Of a DNA stretch of 64,000 nucleotides, positions 16,062 to 25,489 are shown piece after piece. Position numbers and translations under genes: made by a program. Source of the DNA: JAAYZH01 sp964479695 (GTDB lineage: Bacteria; Bacillota; Clostridia; Saccharofermentanales; Fastidiosipilaceae). The stretch's first letter is position 1; the number at the start of each line of letters is the position of its first letter. The stretch is taken from positions 27,312-91,311 of the forward strand of contig CAYZSO010000009.1 of NCBI GenBank assembly GCA_964479695.1, read 5' to 3'. The notes under the pieces were generated by a model that was given only the letters and a program-made list of their open reading frames with translations, did not search any database and was not told the DNA's origin.

Positions 16062-16631
16062 ATGGAAAGTTGTTTGATCATTTCTAGAACAGAAAAGAGC
16101 ATTGCCTTTTTCTCTGAAATGGTCAAAGCGTCTTCTTACGAACCCATCATGATCTTGTCTACTTGTGGGGAAGCCCGTCGCTGGCTCGCTTCCCAAGATT
16201 TCGATCTGGTCATCATCAATGCGCCTTTGCAAGATGAATCAGGGGAGAGCTTGGCCAGGGAGATTGCTTCGCAAGGCGTGAGCCAAGTGATCTTGGCTGT
16301 GAAGGCTGAATACTACGAGGAAATTTCAGCTGTCTGCGAGAATTATGGGGTCTTAACGATTGCCAAGCCGCTGAATAAAACGCTCTTTTGGTCTGTTTTG
16401 AAGGTGGCCAAAGCCGCACAAAACCGCTTACGCAAACTCTATAAAGAAAACAGTAAACTAACCCAGAAAATCGAAGATATTCGCATTGTTGACCGCGCCA
16501 AATATCTTCTGATTTCGCATTTGCAAATTAGTGAACAAGAGGCGCACCGTGTCATAGAGAAACAGGCGATGGATACCCGAATGACGAAACGCGCAGTGGC
16601 AGAAGGCATATTAAAAACGTACGAAGGCTAG
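16062..16631 (+). CDS. ANTAR-domain RNA-binding regulator with degenerate receiver
   Basis: 189 residues: a receiver-like domain (1-120), a short coiled region (about 112-135) and a C-terminal ANTAR domain (about 130-189; AKYLLISHLQISEQEAHRVIEKQAMDTRMTKRAVAEGI is split here into its three helices by eye). ANTAR proteins such as NasR and EutV bind hexaloop hairpins in nascent RNA and prevent termination. The receiver lacks key residues: the phospho-acceptor Asp position reads Asn (DLVIINAP), the N-terminal acidic pair is Ser-Arg and the Thr/Ser position is Ala (ILAVK), though the Lys (IAKPL) remains. It is therefore probably not controlled by phosphorylation. It sits at the end of the GOGAT-glnA operon, whose leader carries a matching attenuator, so autogenous nitrogen control is likely (inference). 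Confidence 0.85.
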   Translation: MESCLIISRTEKSIAFFSEMVKASSYEPIMILSTCGEARRWLASQDFDLVIINAPLQDESGESLAREIASQGVSQVILAVKAEYYEEISAVCENYGVLTIAKPLNKTLFWSVLKVAKAAQNRLRKLYKENSKLTQKIEDIRIVDRAKYLLISHLQISEQEAHRVIEKQAMDTRMTKRAVAEGILKTYEG

Positions 16632-16656
16632 TAGGCTTCAGAGGAGGGGAATGGCG

Positions 16657-18291
16657 ATGATAAAGTATATATTTATTACCGGTGGTGTGGTTTCCGGCTT
16701 AGGGAAAGGGATCACGGCCGCATCATTAGGGCGGCTCTTGAAGCAGCGCGGCCTGAAGGTTTCGGCGCAGAAGCTGGACCCTTACATGAATATTGATCCC
16801 GGCACCATGAGCCCCTTTCAGCATGGCGAAGTCTTCGTTACCGATGATGGCGCCGAAACCGATCTGGATCTCGGCCATTATGAACGTTTCATTGATGAAA
16901 ACTTGACGAAGTTTTCAAACCTCACTTCTGGAAAAGTGTACTGGAATGTCCTGAACCGTGAACGCCAAGGTGGCTATCTGGGCGAAACCGTCCAAGTCAT
17001 TCCGCACATCACGGAGGAAATTAAATCCTTCATCTATCGCGGAGCCGGGGAGGGGACTGATGTCCTGCTAACCGAAATTGGCGGCACAACCGGTGATATT
17101 GAGAGCCAGCCTTTCTTAGAAGCGATTCGTCAAATTGCCTTGGAAAAAGGCCCTTCCAATTGCCTTTTTATCCACGTCACCTTAGTTCCCTATCTCAAAG
17201 GATCGGGGGAACACAAGTCCAAACCGACCCAGCACTCTGTCAAAGAACTTCGCTCTCTGGGAATCTCTCCTAACATCATTATTGCCCGTGCGGATGAGGC
17301 CTTGAGTGAGGATATCAAAGCCAAAATTTCGCTGTTTTGTAATGTGAAACGTGATTGTGTTATTGAGAATTTAACCTTGCCCAATCTTTATGAGGCTCCT
17401 TTAATGCTACACGAAAACGGCCTTGACGAAGTGGTCTGCCGCGAACTGAAACTGGAAACTCCAGCGCCCGATCTGGCGGAATGGCAGCAGATGAGCCGCA
17501 AAATCCACTCGGACAAAACCACTGTCAAAATCGCTATTGTCGGGAAATATGTCCGTCTCCATGATGCCTATCTTTCTGTGATTGAGAGCTTGCACCACGC
17601 CGGCTACGAAACTGGTGCATCTGTCGATATCTCATTGGTCGACAGTGAGACCGTCACTGATGAAAATGCTTCTTGTATTTTCGCAGGGATCCAAGGGATG
17701 ATTGTCCCGGGTGGTTTCGGCGATCGAGGCATTGAAGGGAAGATCTCCGCTTGCCGTTATGCCCGTGAACAGAAGATCCCTTATCTAGGCATCTGTCTCG
17801 GAATGCAAATTGCTGTAATTGAGTTTGCCAGGCATGTTTGTGGGCTGGAAGGCGCACATTCTCGCGAGTTCAATGAGCAGTCACCCTACCTTGTCATCGA
17901 CTTGATGCCGGATCAATGGGGCGTTGTAGAAAAAGGCGGTACGATGCGTTTAGGCGCTTACGCTTGTAAAGTCGTGCCGGGAACGAGAATGCAGCGTTTG
18001 TATGGGGCGGATTCTTTAAGTGAACGGCACAGGCATCGCTTCGAATTCAATAATGACTATCGCGAGACGCTGACTTCAAAAGGCCTTATCATTTCCGGTA
18101 CTTCACCAGATGAGCGCTTGGTCGAGTCCGTGGAGCTTGCCGATCACCCCTACTTCGTTGGCGTACAATTCCATCCAGAGTTCAAAAGTCGACCGAACCG
18201 GCCTCACCCCCTCTTCGTGGGCTTACTTGAGGCTGCACTGGGGGAAGCGGCGGCAGGCGGCTTTGGCCAAAGCCGGAATCCTCAGGCATAA
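16657..18291 (+). CDS. pyrG: CTP synthase
   Basis: 544 residues. An N-terminal synthetase domain (GGVVSGLGKGITAASLGRLL, DPYMNIDPGTMSPFQHGEVFVTDDGAETDLDLG across adjacent blocks) and a C-terminal class I glutaminase domain with the nucleophile Cys in GICLGMQ and the catalytic His-Glu in QFHPEFKSRP. It makes CTP from UTP, ATP and glutamine. ATG 16657 is chosen over 16651 because GGAGGGG lies 8 bases upstream. It is 25 bases behind the ANTAR gene and probably co-transcribed. The last residues, GGFGQSRNPQA, come from a full 16-bp GGCTTTGGCCAAAGCC copy and extend past the usual family end. Confidence 0.97.
   Translation: MIKYIFITGGVVSGLGKGITAASLGRLLKQRGLKVSAQKLDPYMNIDPGTMSPFQHGEVFVTDDGAETDLDLGHYERFIDENLTKFSNLTSGKVYWNVLNRERQGGYLGETVQVIPHITEEIKSFIYRGAGEGTDVLLTEIGGTTGDIESQPFLEAIRQIALEKGPSNCLFIHVTLVPYLKGSGEHKSKPTQHSVKELRSLGISPNIIIARADEALSEDIKAKISLFCNVKRDCVIENLTLPNLYEAPLMLHENGLDEVVCRELKLETPAPDLAEWQQMSRKIHSDKTTVKIAIVGKYVRLHDAYLSVIESLHHAGYETGASVDISLVDSETVTDENASCIFAGIQGMIVPGGFGDRGIEGKISACRYAREQKIPYLGICLGMQIAVIEFARHVCGLEGAHSREFNEQSPYLVIDLMPDQWGVVEKGGTMRLGAYACKVVPGTRMQRLYGADSLSERHRHRFEFNNDYRETLTSKGLIISGTSPDERLVESVELADHPYFVGVQFHPEFKSRPNRPHPLFVGLLEAALGEAAAGGFGQSRNPQA
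18259..18274. repeat. Full 16-bp palindrome GGCTTTGGCCAAAGCC inside the 3' end of pyrG
   Basis: Perfect copy of the iterated palindrome, read in frame as GFGQS in the extra C-terminal tail of CTP synthase. Confidence 0.9.
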
Positions 18292-18324
18292 TAGGGGGGA
18301 GATTTGCTCTGAGGAAGGTGTTTT

Positions 18325-18480
18325 ATGGATGTGATGGATGTGATCCGCGATAGGCGGAGTATTCGGAAGTATACGGATCAGTCGGTGTCGGATGAGGTGC
18401 TTGAGCAGATTCTCGAGGCGGGTCTCTGGGCGCCGTCAAATAAGAATCGGCTCTTTACAACGTTTGTCTGCCATTATTGA
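18325..18480 (+). pseudogene. Nitroreductase-family protein, N-terminal stub
   Basis: 51 residues starting MDVMDVIRDRRSIRKY, the FMN-binding N-terminus of nitroreductases, continuing to LWAPSNKNR and then losing similarity about residue 43 before a stop. The rest of the ~170-residue protein is missing. The sequence switches here to an AT-rich ABC ATPase fragment. A ribosome site (GAGGAAGG) is present. Confidence 0.75.
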
Positions 18481-18815
18481 TGACAAAAGAAAAACGAAAC
18501 AGTATCAAAAGGAAGGCTGAAAATATTTTACAAAGTGTAGGGCTAGAGCATAAGCAAATGTCGCTAGTCAAGAATCTCTCAGGAGGAGAAAAACAGCGTG
18601 TCGCTATTGCGAGAGCCCTCGTCATCAAACCCAGCATACTCTTAGCTGACGAGCCAACAGGAGCACTGGACAGCAAAACAGGTAACGAAATCATGGCGTT
18701 ACTAAAAGCGCTAAATGAAAAAGGAGGAGTGACGATTATTGCGGTAACCCATAATGACCAAGTCGCCTCTTATGCTAATCGTCGACTTGTGATGCGAGAT
18801 GGCATGTTTGCCTGA
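18480..18815 (+). pseudogene. ABC transporter ATPase, C-terminal half only (MacB/LolD-like)
   Basis: About 111 residues with the signature LSGGEKQRVAIARAL, Walker B ILLADEPTGALD and the switch His in AVTHND, but no Walker A. It begins at the deletion joint with the nitroreductase stub. It has lower GC than its neighbours and no visible partner permease, which suggests a remnant of an acquired transporter. Confidence 0.8.
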
Positions 18816-18869
18816 AGCTGAAGCAATAACAAGTCGTTTCCCAGGCTTCAATTCTTCCGGTAAGAACAC

Positions 18870-20324
18870 TCAGGTACACCCGACCCCAACCAGAGCAAAC
18901 GCCAAGCGAAAATACGCATCAGCAGTATCCTCTTCCGGAAACAAGAAACCGTTTTGCGCATCGAAGTACCCACTGTAGTCAACCTCGCAAGAGAAGAGAA
19001 TCCCCGCCTCAGAAAAAGAAAAATCCGCAAATTGATGCGAACCAATTTGCTCCATAATCCGATTCGGTACCTTCGAATACATGCCAACATCCTCCTTGGC
19101 ACCGGCAAACGCAAGCGAAGTCAGAATCATCGTGTTGCTATAGCTGCTCGGCCAATCGTACGTACCCTGGCTCTCCACCACGAAGGACACACCCGTCAGC
19201 TTGTCACCCTCCAACGTAAATTGGAATTCAGGCCTCTCCTCGCCACCAAGAGAAACATAAACCGTACCAGTGAATTCTCTCTCCGCCCATTGCCCTTGCG
19301 TATTTAAATAATAATTCCCCTGCTCAATATCGTAGAACTTCGCATAATAATTGTAATTTTCCACGAAATCCGCCACCGTCAGATCCCCGCGATTAGGCGG
19401 CGGCAGCTTAGCCACAACGATCCCTAAGGTAAGCACAAACAGAACCACAGCACTAAGCACATAAGCCACATTCCTCTGCCACGCCGGTTCCGCAATCGTG
19501 TACGTAATCTCCACATCCCACGGCTGCATCTCGTTCTTGCTGCACCTCTTGTAACTCCGCCACAAGCAATATAGCGAATAGATCGGGAGATTATAGCCCA
19601 TCCCGGTGCCGAATACGCCCCACGTCCTGCTCAGTGCCTCCCCATACGAGAGATATTTCCCCTCACGATCCTCAATTCTTAGGCCAAAGACGCCTTTACC
19701 CACTGTCGTACCCCAATAATGCAGCAATAGGGGTTCCACAACCAACATCAGGACCACCCCAACATAAGAATCAAAGATTCTTGTAGCATTCCCTCTAGTC
19801 ACGACATTGACGCGAAACACGAAGACCAGGATCGCCTCCCAAATGACACTATAAAGAGCCAAATCCAACATCCTTGCCAAATATCGCCGCCACGGATAAA
19901 AAGGCTGCGGCAAAACATCCTCTTTGATCAGTGCCTCCCCAAACCCACTTGGCTCAGCCCCACGACTCACACCGGCAAGATATTTCTCAGCATCCAAAGT
20001 ATCAAAAGACACCCGATCCTCCTGCATAGCCAGGCAAACTTCCTGTGCATAGGAGGCATCCTCCTTCTCTTGTTCCAAACGGCGAACTTGTTGGGAGAGA
20101 ATATCGGAAAGCTCCTTGTCATGGGTTTGGAGTGCTTTGATTTCATCAAGCGAAATATGCAGACCTCGCAAGAGCTTGATAGATTGCAAGATCCTGAGAT
20201 CTTCTTCGGAATAATCGCGATAGCCATTTTCCAGGCGCTTCGGCGCAATCAAACCTTCCCGCTCATAGAAGCGGATATTGGCCCTGTCCATTCCGGTCTT
20301 TGCTTCAATTTCGTTGATCTTCAT
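18870..20324 (-). CDS. MerR-type regulator fused to an RDD membrane domain
   Basis: 484 residues. Residues 1-70 are a MerR winged helix (IRFYEREGLIAPKRLENGYRDY) and ~75-110 a coiled dimerisation helix. An RDD domain follows (RYLARMLDLALYS, GTTVGKGVFGLRI) with about four hydrophobic segments, the last near 290-315 (VLSAVVLFVLTLGIVVAKL), then a ~150-residue soluble tail, probably outside the membrane. The RBS GAGGAGGGG precedes ATG 20324. It may be a membrane-tethered transcription factor that reads an outside signal through its tail; that role is inference. Confidence 0.8.
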   Translation of the reverse strand: MKINEIEAKTGMDRANIRFYEREGLIAPKRLENGYRDYSEEDLRILQSIKLLRGLHISLDEIKALQTHDKELSDILSQQVRRLEQEKEDASYAQEVCLAMQEDRVSFDTLDAEKYLAGVSRGAEPSGFGEALIKEDVLPQPFYPWRRYLARMLDLALYSVIWEAILVFVFRVNVVTRGNATRIFDSYVGVVLMLVVEPLLLHYWGTTVGKGVFGLRIEDREGKYLSYGEALSRTWGVFGTGMGYNLPIYSLYCLWRSYKRCSKNEMQPWDVEITYTIAEPAWQRNVAYVLSAVVLFVLTLGIVVAKLPPPNRGDLTVADFVENYNYYAKFYDIEQGNYYLNTQGQWAEREFTGTVYVSLGGEERPEFQFTLEGDKLTGVSFVVESQGTYDWPSSYSNTMILTSLAFAGAKEDVGMYSKVPNRIMEQIGSHQFADFSFSEAGILFSCEVDYSGYFDAQNGFLFPEEDTADAYFRLAFALVGVGCT

Positions 20325-20441
20325 CCAATCCCCTCCTCGCCTGTCCTATCTTGAGACCATAATAAACTATGAAGCTTGTTCACAGTCAAGGGGAGGAGGG
20401 AAGTACAGGTGAATTCAGGTGAATTCTCCGGCCTGAAGCAG

Positions 20442-21555
20442 CTAAGGTTTGATGGAGGCGTCTTTGGCCAAAGGATGGTAGGTCGTTCCTGATGATTGCC
20501 TGCGGACTAGCGTTGGCCGGAAGACATGGGGGTGCTCGATTTTCTCTCCATTAATGAGGCGGAGGAGGAGCTCAGCAGCCGTTTTGCCGATCTCACCGAT
20601 CGGCGAGTGGACTGATGTAAGTGGCACGGGTGCCATGGGGGCGTACTTCGAGTCATCGATGGAGGCAATCGCCTGATCCTGAGGAATGTTCAACCCGCTG
20701 TTGAGGAGCATCTTTTCGTAGGCAAAAGCCACCTGGTCGTTGTAGCAAACGATGGCGGAACAGTTCTTCAGCCTCTCCAAAATGGTCGGTTCCAGATTAT
20801 CAAAACGAGAAATATCCTCGGTTGTATACCAAAACACGTTCTTGTCATCGAAAGGTATTTTGTTTTGCGAATGAGCGCGGAGTATGCCGCGATACCGCTG
20901 GTGACCTTGCAGATCGTCTGATTTGAGGATGGCCCCAATTTGCGTGTGACGTAAAGCCAGGAGGTGAGAGGCCGCTAGAAAGCCTGCTTCATTGTCATCG
21001 AGAGTGACACTTGGAATGTCCACGTCGCTATAGGTGGCGTGGATAGAAACCATCGGGAAATTTCGCTTCAATAGATCTTGATATAAGTCTGTATTCGGGC
21101 TGGGGAGGGCGCTTTTGGTCGGCTCAAGAATGATGCCGTCAACGTTATTGTTCAGCATTTTAAGGAGCAATTCTCGCTCGCGTTTTGAGGAGTTCCCCGT
21201 TGAAGCCAATTGAACCGTATAGCCCGCCCCACTGAAAACTTCTTCCAGTTCCTTGATGATGATTGGAAAAATGTAATCACTGAGATAGGTGACTAAGATC
21301 CCCTACGTTATGCGTGCGGACATTGCGATTGGCTACGACTTTTTCGGTTATATACGTTCCACTACCGCGCTTCCGAATTAATAAGCCGTCTTTTACGAGA
21401 GCGTCCATGGCTTTGCGCACGGTTTGGCGTGACACATTGTACTTGTTACACAGTTGCGTTTCTGACTGGAAACGGTCACCGACTTGCCATGCACCGGTAA
21501 AGAGTGATTCTGCGATCACTTCTTGTAATTTTTCGAATTTATATCCACTGGCCAC
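20442..21555 (-). pseudogene. araR: AraR-like arabinose repressor, frameshifted
   Basis: A GntR-type winged helix (GTG start at 21555; FQSETQLCNKYNVSRQTVRKA) precedes a LacI-type effector domain (EPTKSALPSPN, VTLDDNEAGFLAASHLL, IVCYNDQVAFAYEKML), the AraR architecture. The two halves are in different frames. Near 21300 (minus strand) a run GTAGGGGATC has one G more than needed to read VGILVTYLSDYIFP. As read, translation stops at 21277 after ~92 residues, leaving DNA-binding without the effector and dimerisation domain. It could be a real mutation or a homopolymer sequencing error. It diverges from the arabinan cluster, whose promoter has AraR-like boxes. Confidence 0.85.
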
Positions 21556-21763
21556 AGCTTGTACCTCTTCAATCGTATTTCTTTGTTTTGATCGTGACTA
21601 TACTTGTATGCTGTCATTAGAGCTTTATTACTAAGCACAAGGAAATTATAGACAAGTTTCCGACAAGTTTCTACTGGGTAATTAACTTTTAAGAAAATAG
21701 AAGAGGGGTTTGTGAAGAACCCGAATGGACTTCTAGGAAAATACGATGCCAAATTGATGCGGG

Positions 21764-21778
21764 AAATGTACGTAAAGA
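21764..21778. promoter_or_regulatory. AraR-like operator 1
   Basis: AAATGTACGTAAAGA shares the TGTACGTA centre of the Bacillus AraR box. It lies in the araR/GH127 divergent region (21556-21937), which holds no gene. Confidence 0.5.
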
Positions 21779-21866
21779 TGTCTTTATTTATAAGGGAACA
21801 GGTTAAAACGCAATTGAAATTGAGATAAACAGACAAGTTATTTGATAAAAAGCCAACTTTACAGAC

Positions 21867-21883
21867 AAATTGTATGTATAATT
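21867..21883. promoter_or_regulatory. AraR-like operator 2 overlapping the GH127 -10
   Basis: AAATTGTATGTATAATT is a near dyad resembling the AraR box and contains TATAAT (21877-21882) 55 bases before the GH127 start. A bound repressor would block this promoter. Several ACAGACAA words lie around it (21830, 21861, 21893). Confidence 0.5.
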
Positions 21884-21937
21884 GAGCTGTAGCAGACAAA
21901 TATCTACAAAATTGTTACCTACAAGGAAAGGTTTACC

Positions 21938-23950
21938 ATGCTTACTCCTGTGCCTCTTAAACAGATCGTGCTAACAGACAAATGGTTCAAACATTACCGG
22001 GATCTCACTCGTGATGTAATTATCCCGTATCAATGGGCGGCAATCCATGATGAGATTGAGGGAGTTGAACCTAGCCATAGTGTTGCCAATCTGACTCTAG
22101 CAGCAAAAAAGCTTCGGGGAGAATCTGTAAATGAATCTTTTTCCGGATTCATCTTCCAGGATTCAGATCCAATGAAGTGGATTGAGGCAGCTGCTTACCA
22201 ACTCGCAAGTGAACCATATTTACAGAGTGAATTAAAGAACCATGTTGAGGAATTAATAGATTTACTTGCTGCTGCTCAATGTGAAGATGGTTATTTAAAC
22301 TCATACTTTACTCTGGAAAATCCGGATAAACGGTGGAAGAATCTAGCGGATTGTCATGAACTCTATGTTGCTGGTCATCTAATTGAAGCGGCATGTGCTT
22401 ATTATTATGCTACAGATGAGAGAAAATTATTAGGTATTGCAATACGCTTTGCAGACTTGATCGAACGAGTTTTTGGGCCTGGTGAGCGGCAAATTCATGG
22501 CTACCCTGGGCACGAAGAAATTGAATTGGCTCTAGTTAAGTTATTTAATGTAACGAACGAACAGAAATATCTGAACTTAGCTGCTTATTTTATTAGTGAG
22601 CGCGGGAAATCGCCGAACTATTTTCTGAGTGAGCGTAGATCTGAAGAATTCTTTTCTTTTTATCCTGGATCGGAGAATGTTGAGCCGCACTTACCCTACC
22701 ATCAGGCAGATGTCCCCGTTCGTGATCAAGAGCATGCAGAGGGACATGCAGTCAGAGCAACCTATTTATACTGCGCTATGGCAGATGTTGCTGAATTGAC
22801 TCAGGATAAAATTCTGATGGGACAGACCATTAAACTCTGGAATGATATTACCCAACATCAAATGTATGTGACCGGCGGGATAGGCCAGTCTGGTATTTTA
22901 GAACGTTTTACTTGTCCGGATGATTTGCCTAATGATGCGAACTACTCAGAAACATGTGCTGGTGTTGGATTAGCGCTGTTTTCTCTTCGTCTTGGACTCT
23001 ATACCGGGAAAGCTCATTATCATGATATTGTTGAATTAGAACTTTTTAACGGGATTGCATCTGGCGTTAGTAATGACGGAACTGCATTTTTCTATGTGAA
23101 TCCTATGGAAGTTTGGCCGGATAATTGCATGGAGCACACGTCCAGAGGTCATGTGAAAGCTAAACGCCAAAACTGGTTTCCATGTGCATGCTGTCCGCCT
23201 AACCTTGCCCGAACTTATGCCGGGCTTGGACAATACTTGCTCTCTCAATCAGAGGATGAGATTTTTATCCAACAATACATCGCACACAAAACTAAGCTCA
23301 AACAGAATGGCCAATGGGTCAGTCTTAATCTGACGGGGGACTATGCCCTGCAGGGCTTGATGCGTTTGGAAGTTACCTCTACAGATGGTGTGAAACTGGC
23401 TCTGAGAATCCCTGACTGGTGCCACAACTTTACTATTGATGGTGTAAACGCTCAGAACCAAGAAGATGGTTATTATCATTTCATTGCTAAAGCGGGTGTC
23501 CAAGCCTATGAACTCGATTTTCATCCAGAAGCAGAATTTGTCATCGCACGTCCAGAGGTTCGCGCAGACCGAGGCTTGACTTCAATGCGTCGCGGCCCAC
23601 TGATTTATGCAGTAGAGTCGTGTGACAATGGCGCAAACTTGTCAGAACTTCTAGTCAATCCTGAAATAAAACCGGAATTTAGGGTGGCAGACCTGCCGAC
23701 AATTTCAGTTAAGGGGGTGCGTGAAAGATATCTAGCTTGGCCAGAAGACAAACTCTATCGGCATTTTTATAGGCCTATCGCCCAAGATACTGAGATTATC
23801 TATATTCCATATGCATTTTGGGGGAATCGGGACAACGAACATCGGGAAAACGGACATTGGGGCAACGAAGACTCGAAGAACGAAGCAGGTGAAATGCGTG
23901 TTTGGCTTCGATATATAGCCCAAGGATATGGAGGAGAGAGCCATGAGTAG
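21938..23950 (+). CDS. GH127 beta-L-arabinofuranosidase
   Basis: 670 residues of the former DUF1680, glycoside hydrolase family 127 (HypBA1-like), which cleaves beta-L-arabinofuranosides. The family hallmark is NWFPCACCPPNLAR, containing the paired cysteines that bind zinc and include the nucleophile. Other family blocks: CEDGYLNSYFTL, HELYVAGHLIEAA, VTGGIGQSG and YSETCAGVGL. No signal peptide, so it acts in the cytoplasm on imported oligosaccharides. The C-terminus carries a 15-bp tandem repeat (23828-23887), giving an Asn/Asp/Glu/Gly-rich stretch. AT-rich. First gene of the arabinan cluster; it overlaps the next by 8 bases. Confidence 0.92.
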   Translation: MLTPVPLKQIVLTDKWFKHYRDLTRDVIIPYQWAAIHDEIEGVEPSHSVANLTLAAKKLRGESVNESFSGFIFQDSDPMKWIEAAAYQLASEPYLQSELKNHVEELIDLLAAAQCEDGYLNSYFTLENPDKRWKNLADCHELYVAGHLIEAACAYYYATDERKLLGIAIRFADLIERVFGPGERQIHGYPGHEEIELALVKLFNVTNEQKYLNLAAYFISERGKSPNYFLSERRSEEFFSFYPGSENVEPHLPYHQADVPVRDQEHAEGHAVRATYLYCAMADVAELTQDKILMGQTIKLWNDITQHQMYVTGGIGQSGILERFTCPDDLPNDANYSETCAGVGLALFSLRLGLYTGKAHYHDIVELELFNGIASGVSNDGTAFFYVNPMEVWPDNCMEHTSRGHVKAKRQNWFPCACCPPNLARTYAGLGQYLLSQSEDEIFIQQYIAHKTKLKQNGQWVSLNLTGDYALQGLMRLEVTSTDGVKLALRIPDWCHNFTIDGVNAQNQEDGYYHFIAKAGVQAYELDFHPEAEFVIARPEVRADRGLTSMRRGPLIYAVESCDNGANLSELLVNPEIKPEFRVADLPTISVKGVRERYLAWPEDKLYRHFYRPIAQDTEIIYIPYAFWGNRDNEHRENGHWGNEDSKNEAGEMRVWLRYIAQGYGGESHE

Positions 23951-25463
23951 AGTGATTATCAATACTGGAAAGGTGCGTAACATCATCCCTCCGGAAATCT
24001 ATGGCCAGTTTGCCGAGCATCTTGGACATGGTATCTACGGAGGAATATATGTAGGCCAAGAAAGTGAGATCCCGAATGTGCGAGGCATTCGCCAAGACGT
24101 GGTCTCCGCATTAAAACATATTCAAGTACCGGTAATCCGCTGGCCTGGTGGTTGTTTTGCAGATGAGTATCATTGGAAAGACGGAATTGGCCCCCAAGAG
24201 AAACGCCCGACTATGGTGAACTCAAACTGGGGCGGGGTCGTTGAAGATAATAGCTTTGGAACACATGAGTTTTTGGACCTCTGTGAACAAGTTGGAGCAG
24301 CTCCGTATATTAATGGGAATGTGGGTTCGGGTGAAGTTCGGGAGATGCAGGAATGGATAGAATATATTACTTGCGGAGACCAAAATTCGACACTTGCACA
24401 GAATAGATCTGCAAACGGCCACCAAGAACCATGGAAATTAAAATGGTTTGGTGTAGGGAATGAAAATTGGGGCTGTGGTGGCAATATGTGCCCAAGTTAC
24501 TATGCTCAGCTCTATAAACGTTATCAAACATTTGTCAGGAACTATGGGGAAAACAAGATAGCCAAAATCGCATGTGGGCCCAATGTGGATGACTATCACT
24601 GGATGGAAACAGTAATGCGTGAAGCCAATCATCTGATGGATTACATCACACTTCATTACTACACCTTTGACGGTAATTGGGAGAATAAAGGGAAGTCACT
24701 CAATGATTCTGAGACTGGGTGGCATCAGGTGATGTCGAATGGATACCGGATGGAAAAACTAATTCAGGGTCATTTGGCCATTATGGATCGTATAGACCCA
24801 TCCTTACGAGTCAAGCTAATTGTTGATGAATGGGGAACTTGGCATCAGACAGAAGAAGGGACGAACCCCGGATTCCTTTATCAGCAAAATACCATTCGCG
24901 ATGCGCTGTTGGCTTCACTAACGCTAGATATTTTTAACAGACATTCGGATCGTATTGCGATGGCAAACATTGCGCAAATGATAAACGTGTTACAAGCTAT
25001 GATTCTTACGGATGATGACAGGATGCTATTGACGCCAACCTATCATGTCTTTGATTTGTATAAGGAACATATGGGCGCGAACTTATTAGATAGTTGGATC
25101 TCTGCAGAAGACACCAAGACGTCCATTCTGGATCACGAAGGAAGATCACAGACCATTCATTATCCAAGAACAAGTCTAACAGCTTCTGAGAAAAACGGGC
25201 AAATAACGGTTACTGCAAATAACTTCTCGCCCACGGAAGACTTAGCACTCGACATTCAGCTATATCGTGAAGATTGTATTGAAGAGAGAAAATTTAGTAA
25301 AGCACTAGTATTGCATGATCCGGAAAATAGGCTTAATGCCCATAACACGTTTGATCAACCGAGTCGTTTGCGACCAGAAGTGTGGAACCATTGGTCTGAT
25401 GAAGGTCAATTTACCAAAATACAGTTACCACCTGCATGTCTGGTGCAGATTACTTTTGTCTAG
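23943..25463 (+). CDS. abfA: GH51 alpha-L-arabinofuranosidase (first copy)
   Basis: 506 residues. Acid/base Glu in GVGNENWGCGG and nucleophile Glu in VDEWGTWHQ, the paired GH51 motifs, plus VIRWPGGCFADEYHWKDGIG. It removes arabinofuranose from arabinan or arabinoxylan oligomers in the cytoplasm (no signal peptide). ATG 23943 is preferred because GGAGGAGAG is adjacent. Its sequence differs clearly from the second copy, so it is not a recent duplicate. Confidence 0.95.
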   Translation: MSRVIINTGKVRNIIPPEIYGQFAEHLGHGIYGGIYVGQESEIPNVRGIRQDVVSALKHIQVPVIRWPGGCFADEYHWKDGIGPQEKRPTMVNSNWGGVVEDNSFGTHEFLDLCEQVGAAPYINGNVGSGEVREMQEWIEYITCGDQNSTLAQNRSANGHQEPWKLKWFGVGNENWGCGGNMCPSYYAQLYKRYQTFVRNYGENKIAKIACGPNVDDYHWMETVMREANHLMDYITLHYYTFDGNWENKGKSLNDSETGWHQVMSNGYRMEKLIQGHLAIMDRIDPSLRVKLIVDEWGTWHQTEEGTNPGFLYQQNTIRDALLASLTLDIFNRHSDRIAMANIAQMINVLQAMILTDDDRMLLTPTYHVFDLYKEHMGANLLDSWISAEDTKTSILDHEGRSQTIHYPRTSLTASEKNGQITVTANNFSPTEDLALDIQLYREDCIEERKFSKALVLHDPENRLNAHNTFDQPSRLRPEVWNHWSDEGQFTKIQLPPACLVQITFV

Positions 25464-25489
25464 GAATAAAATAATTTTGGAGGGTAGTT

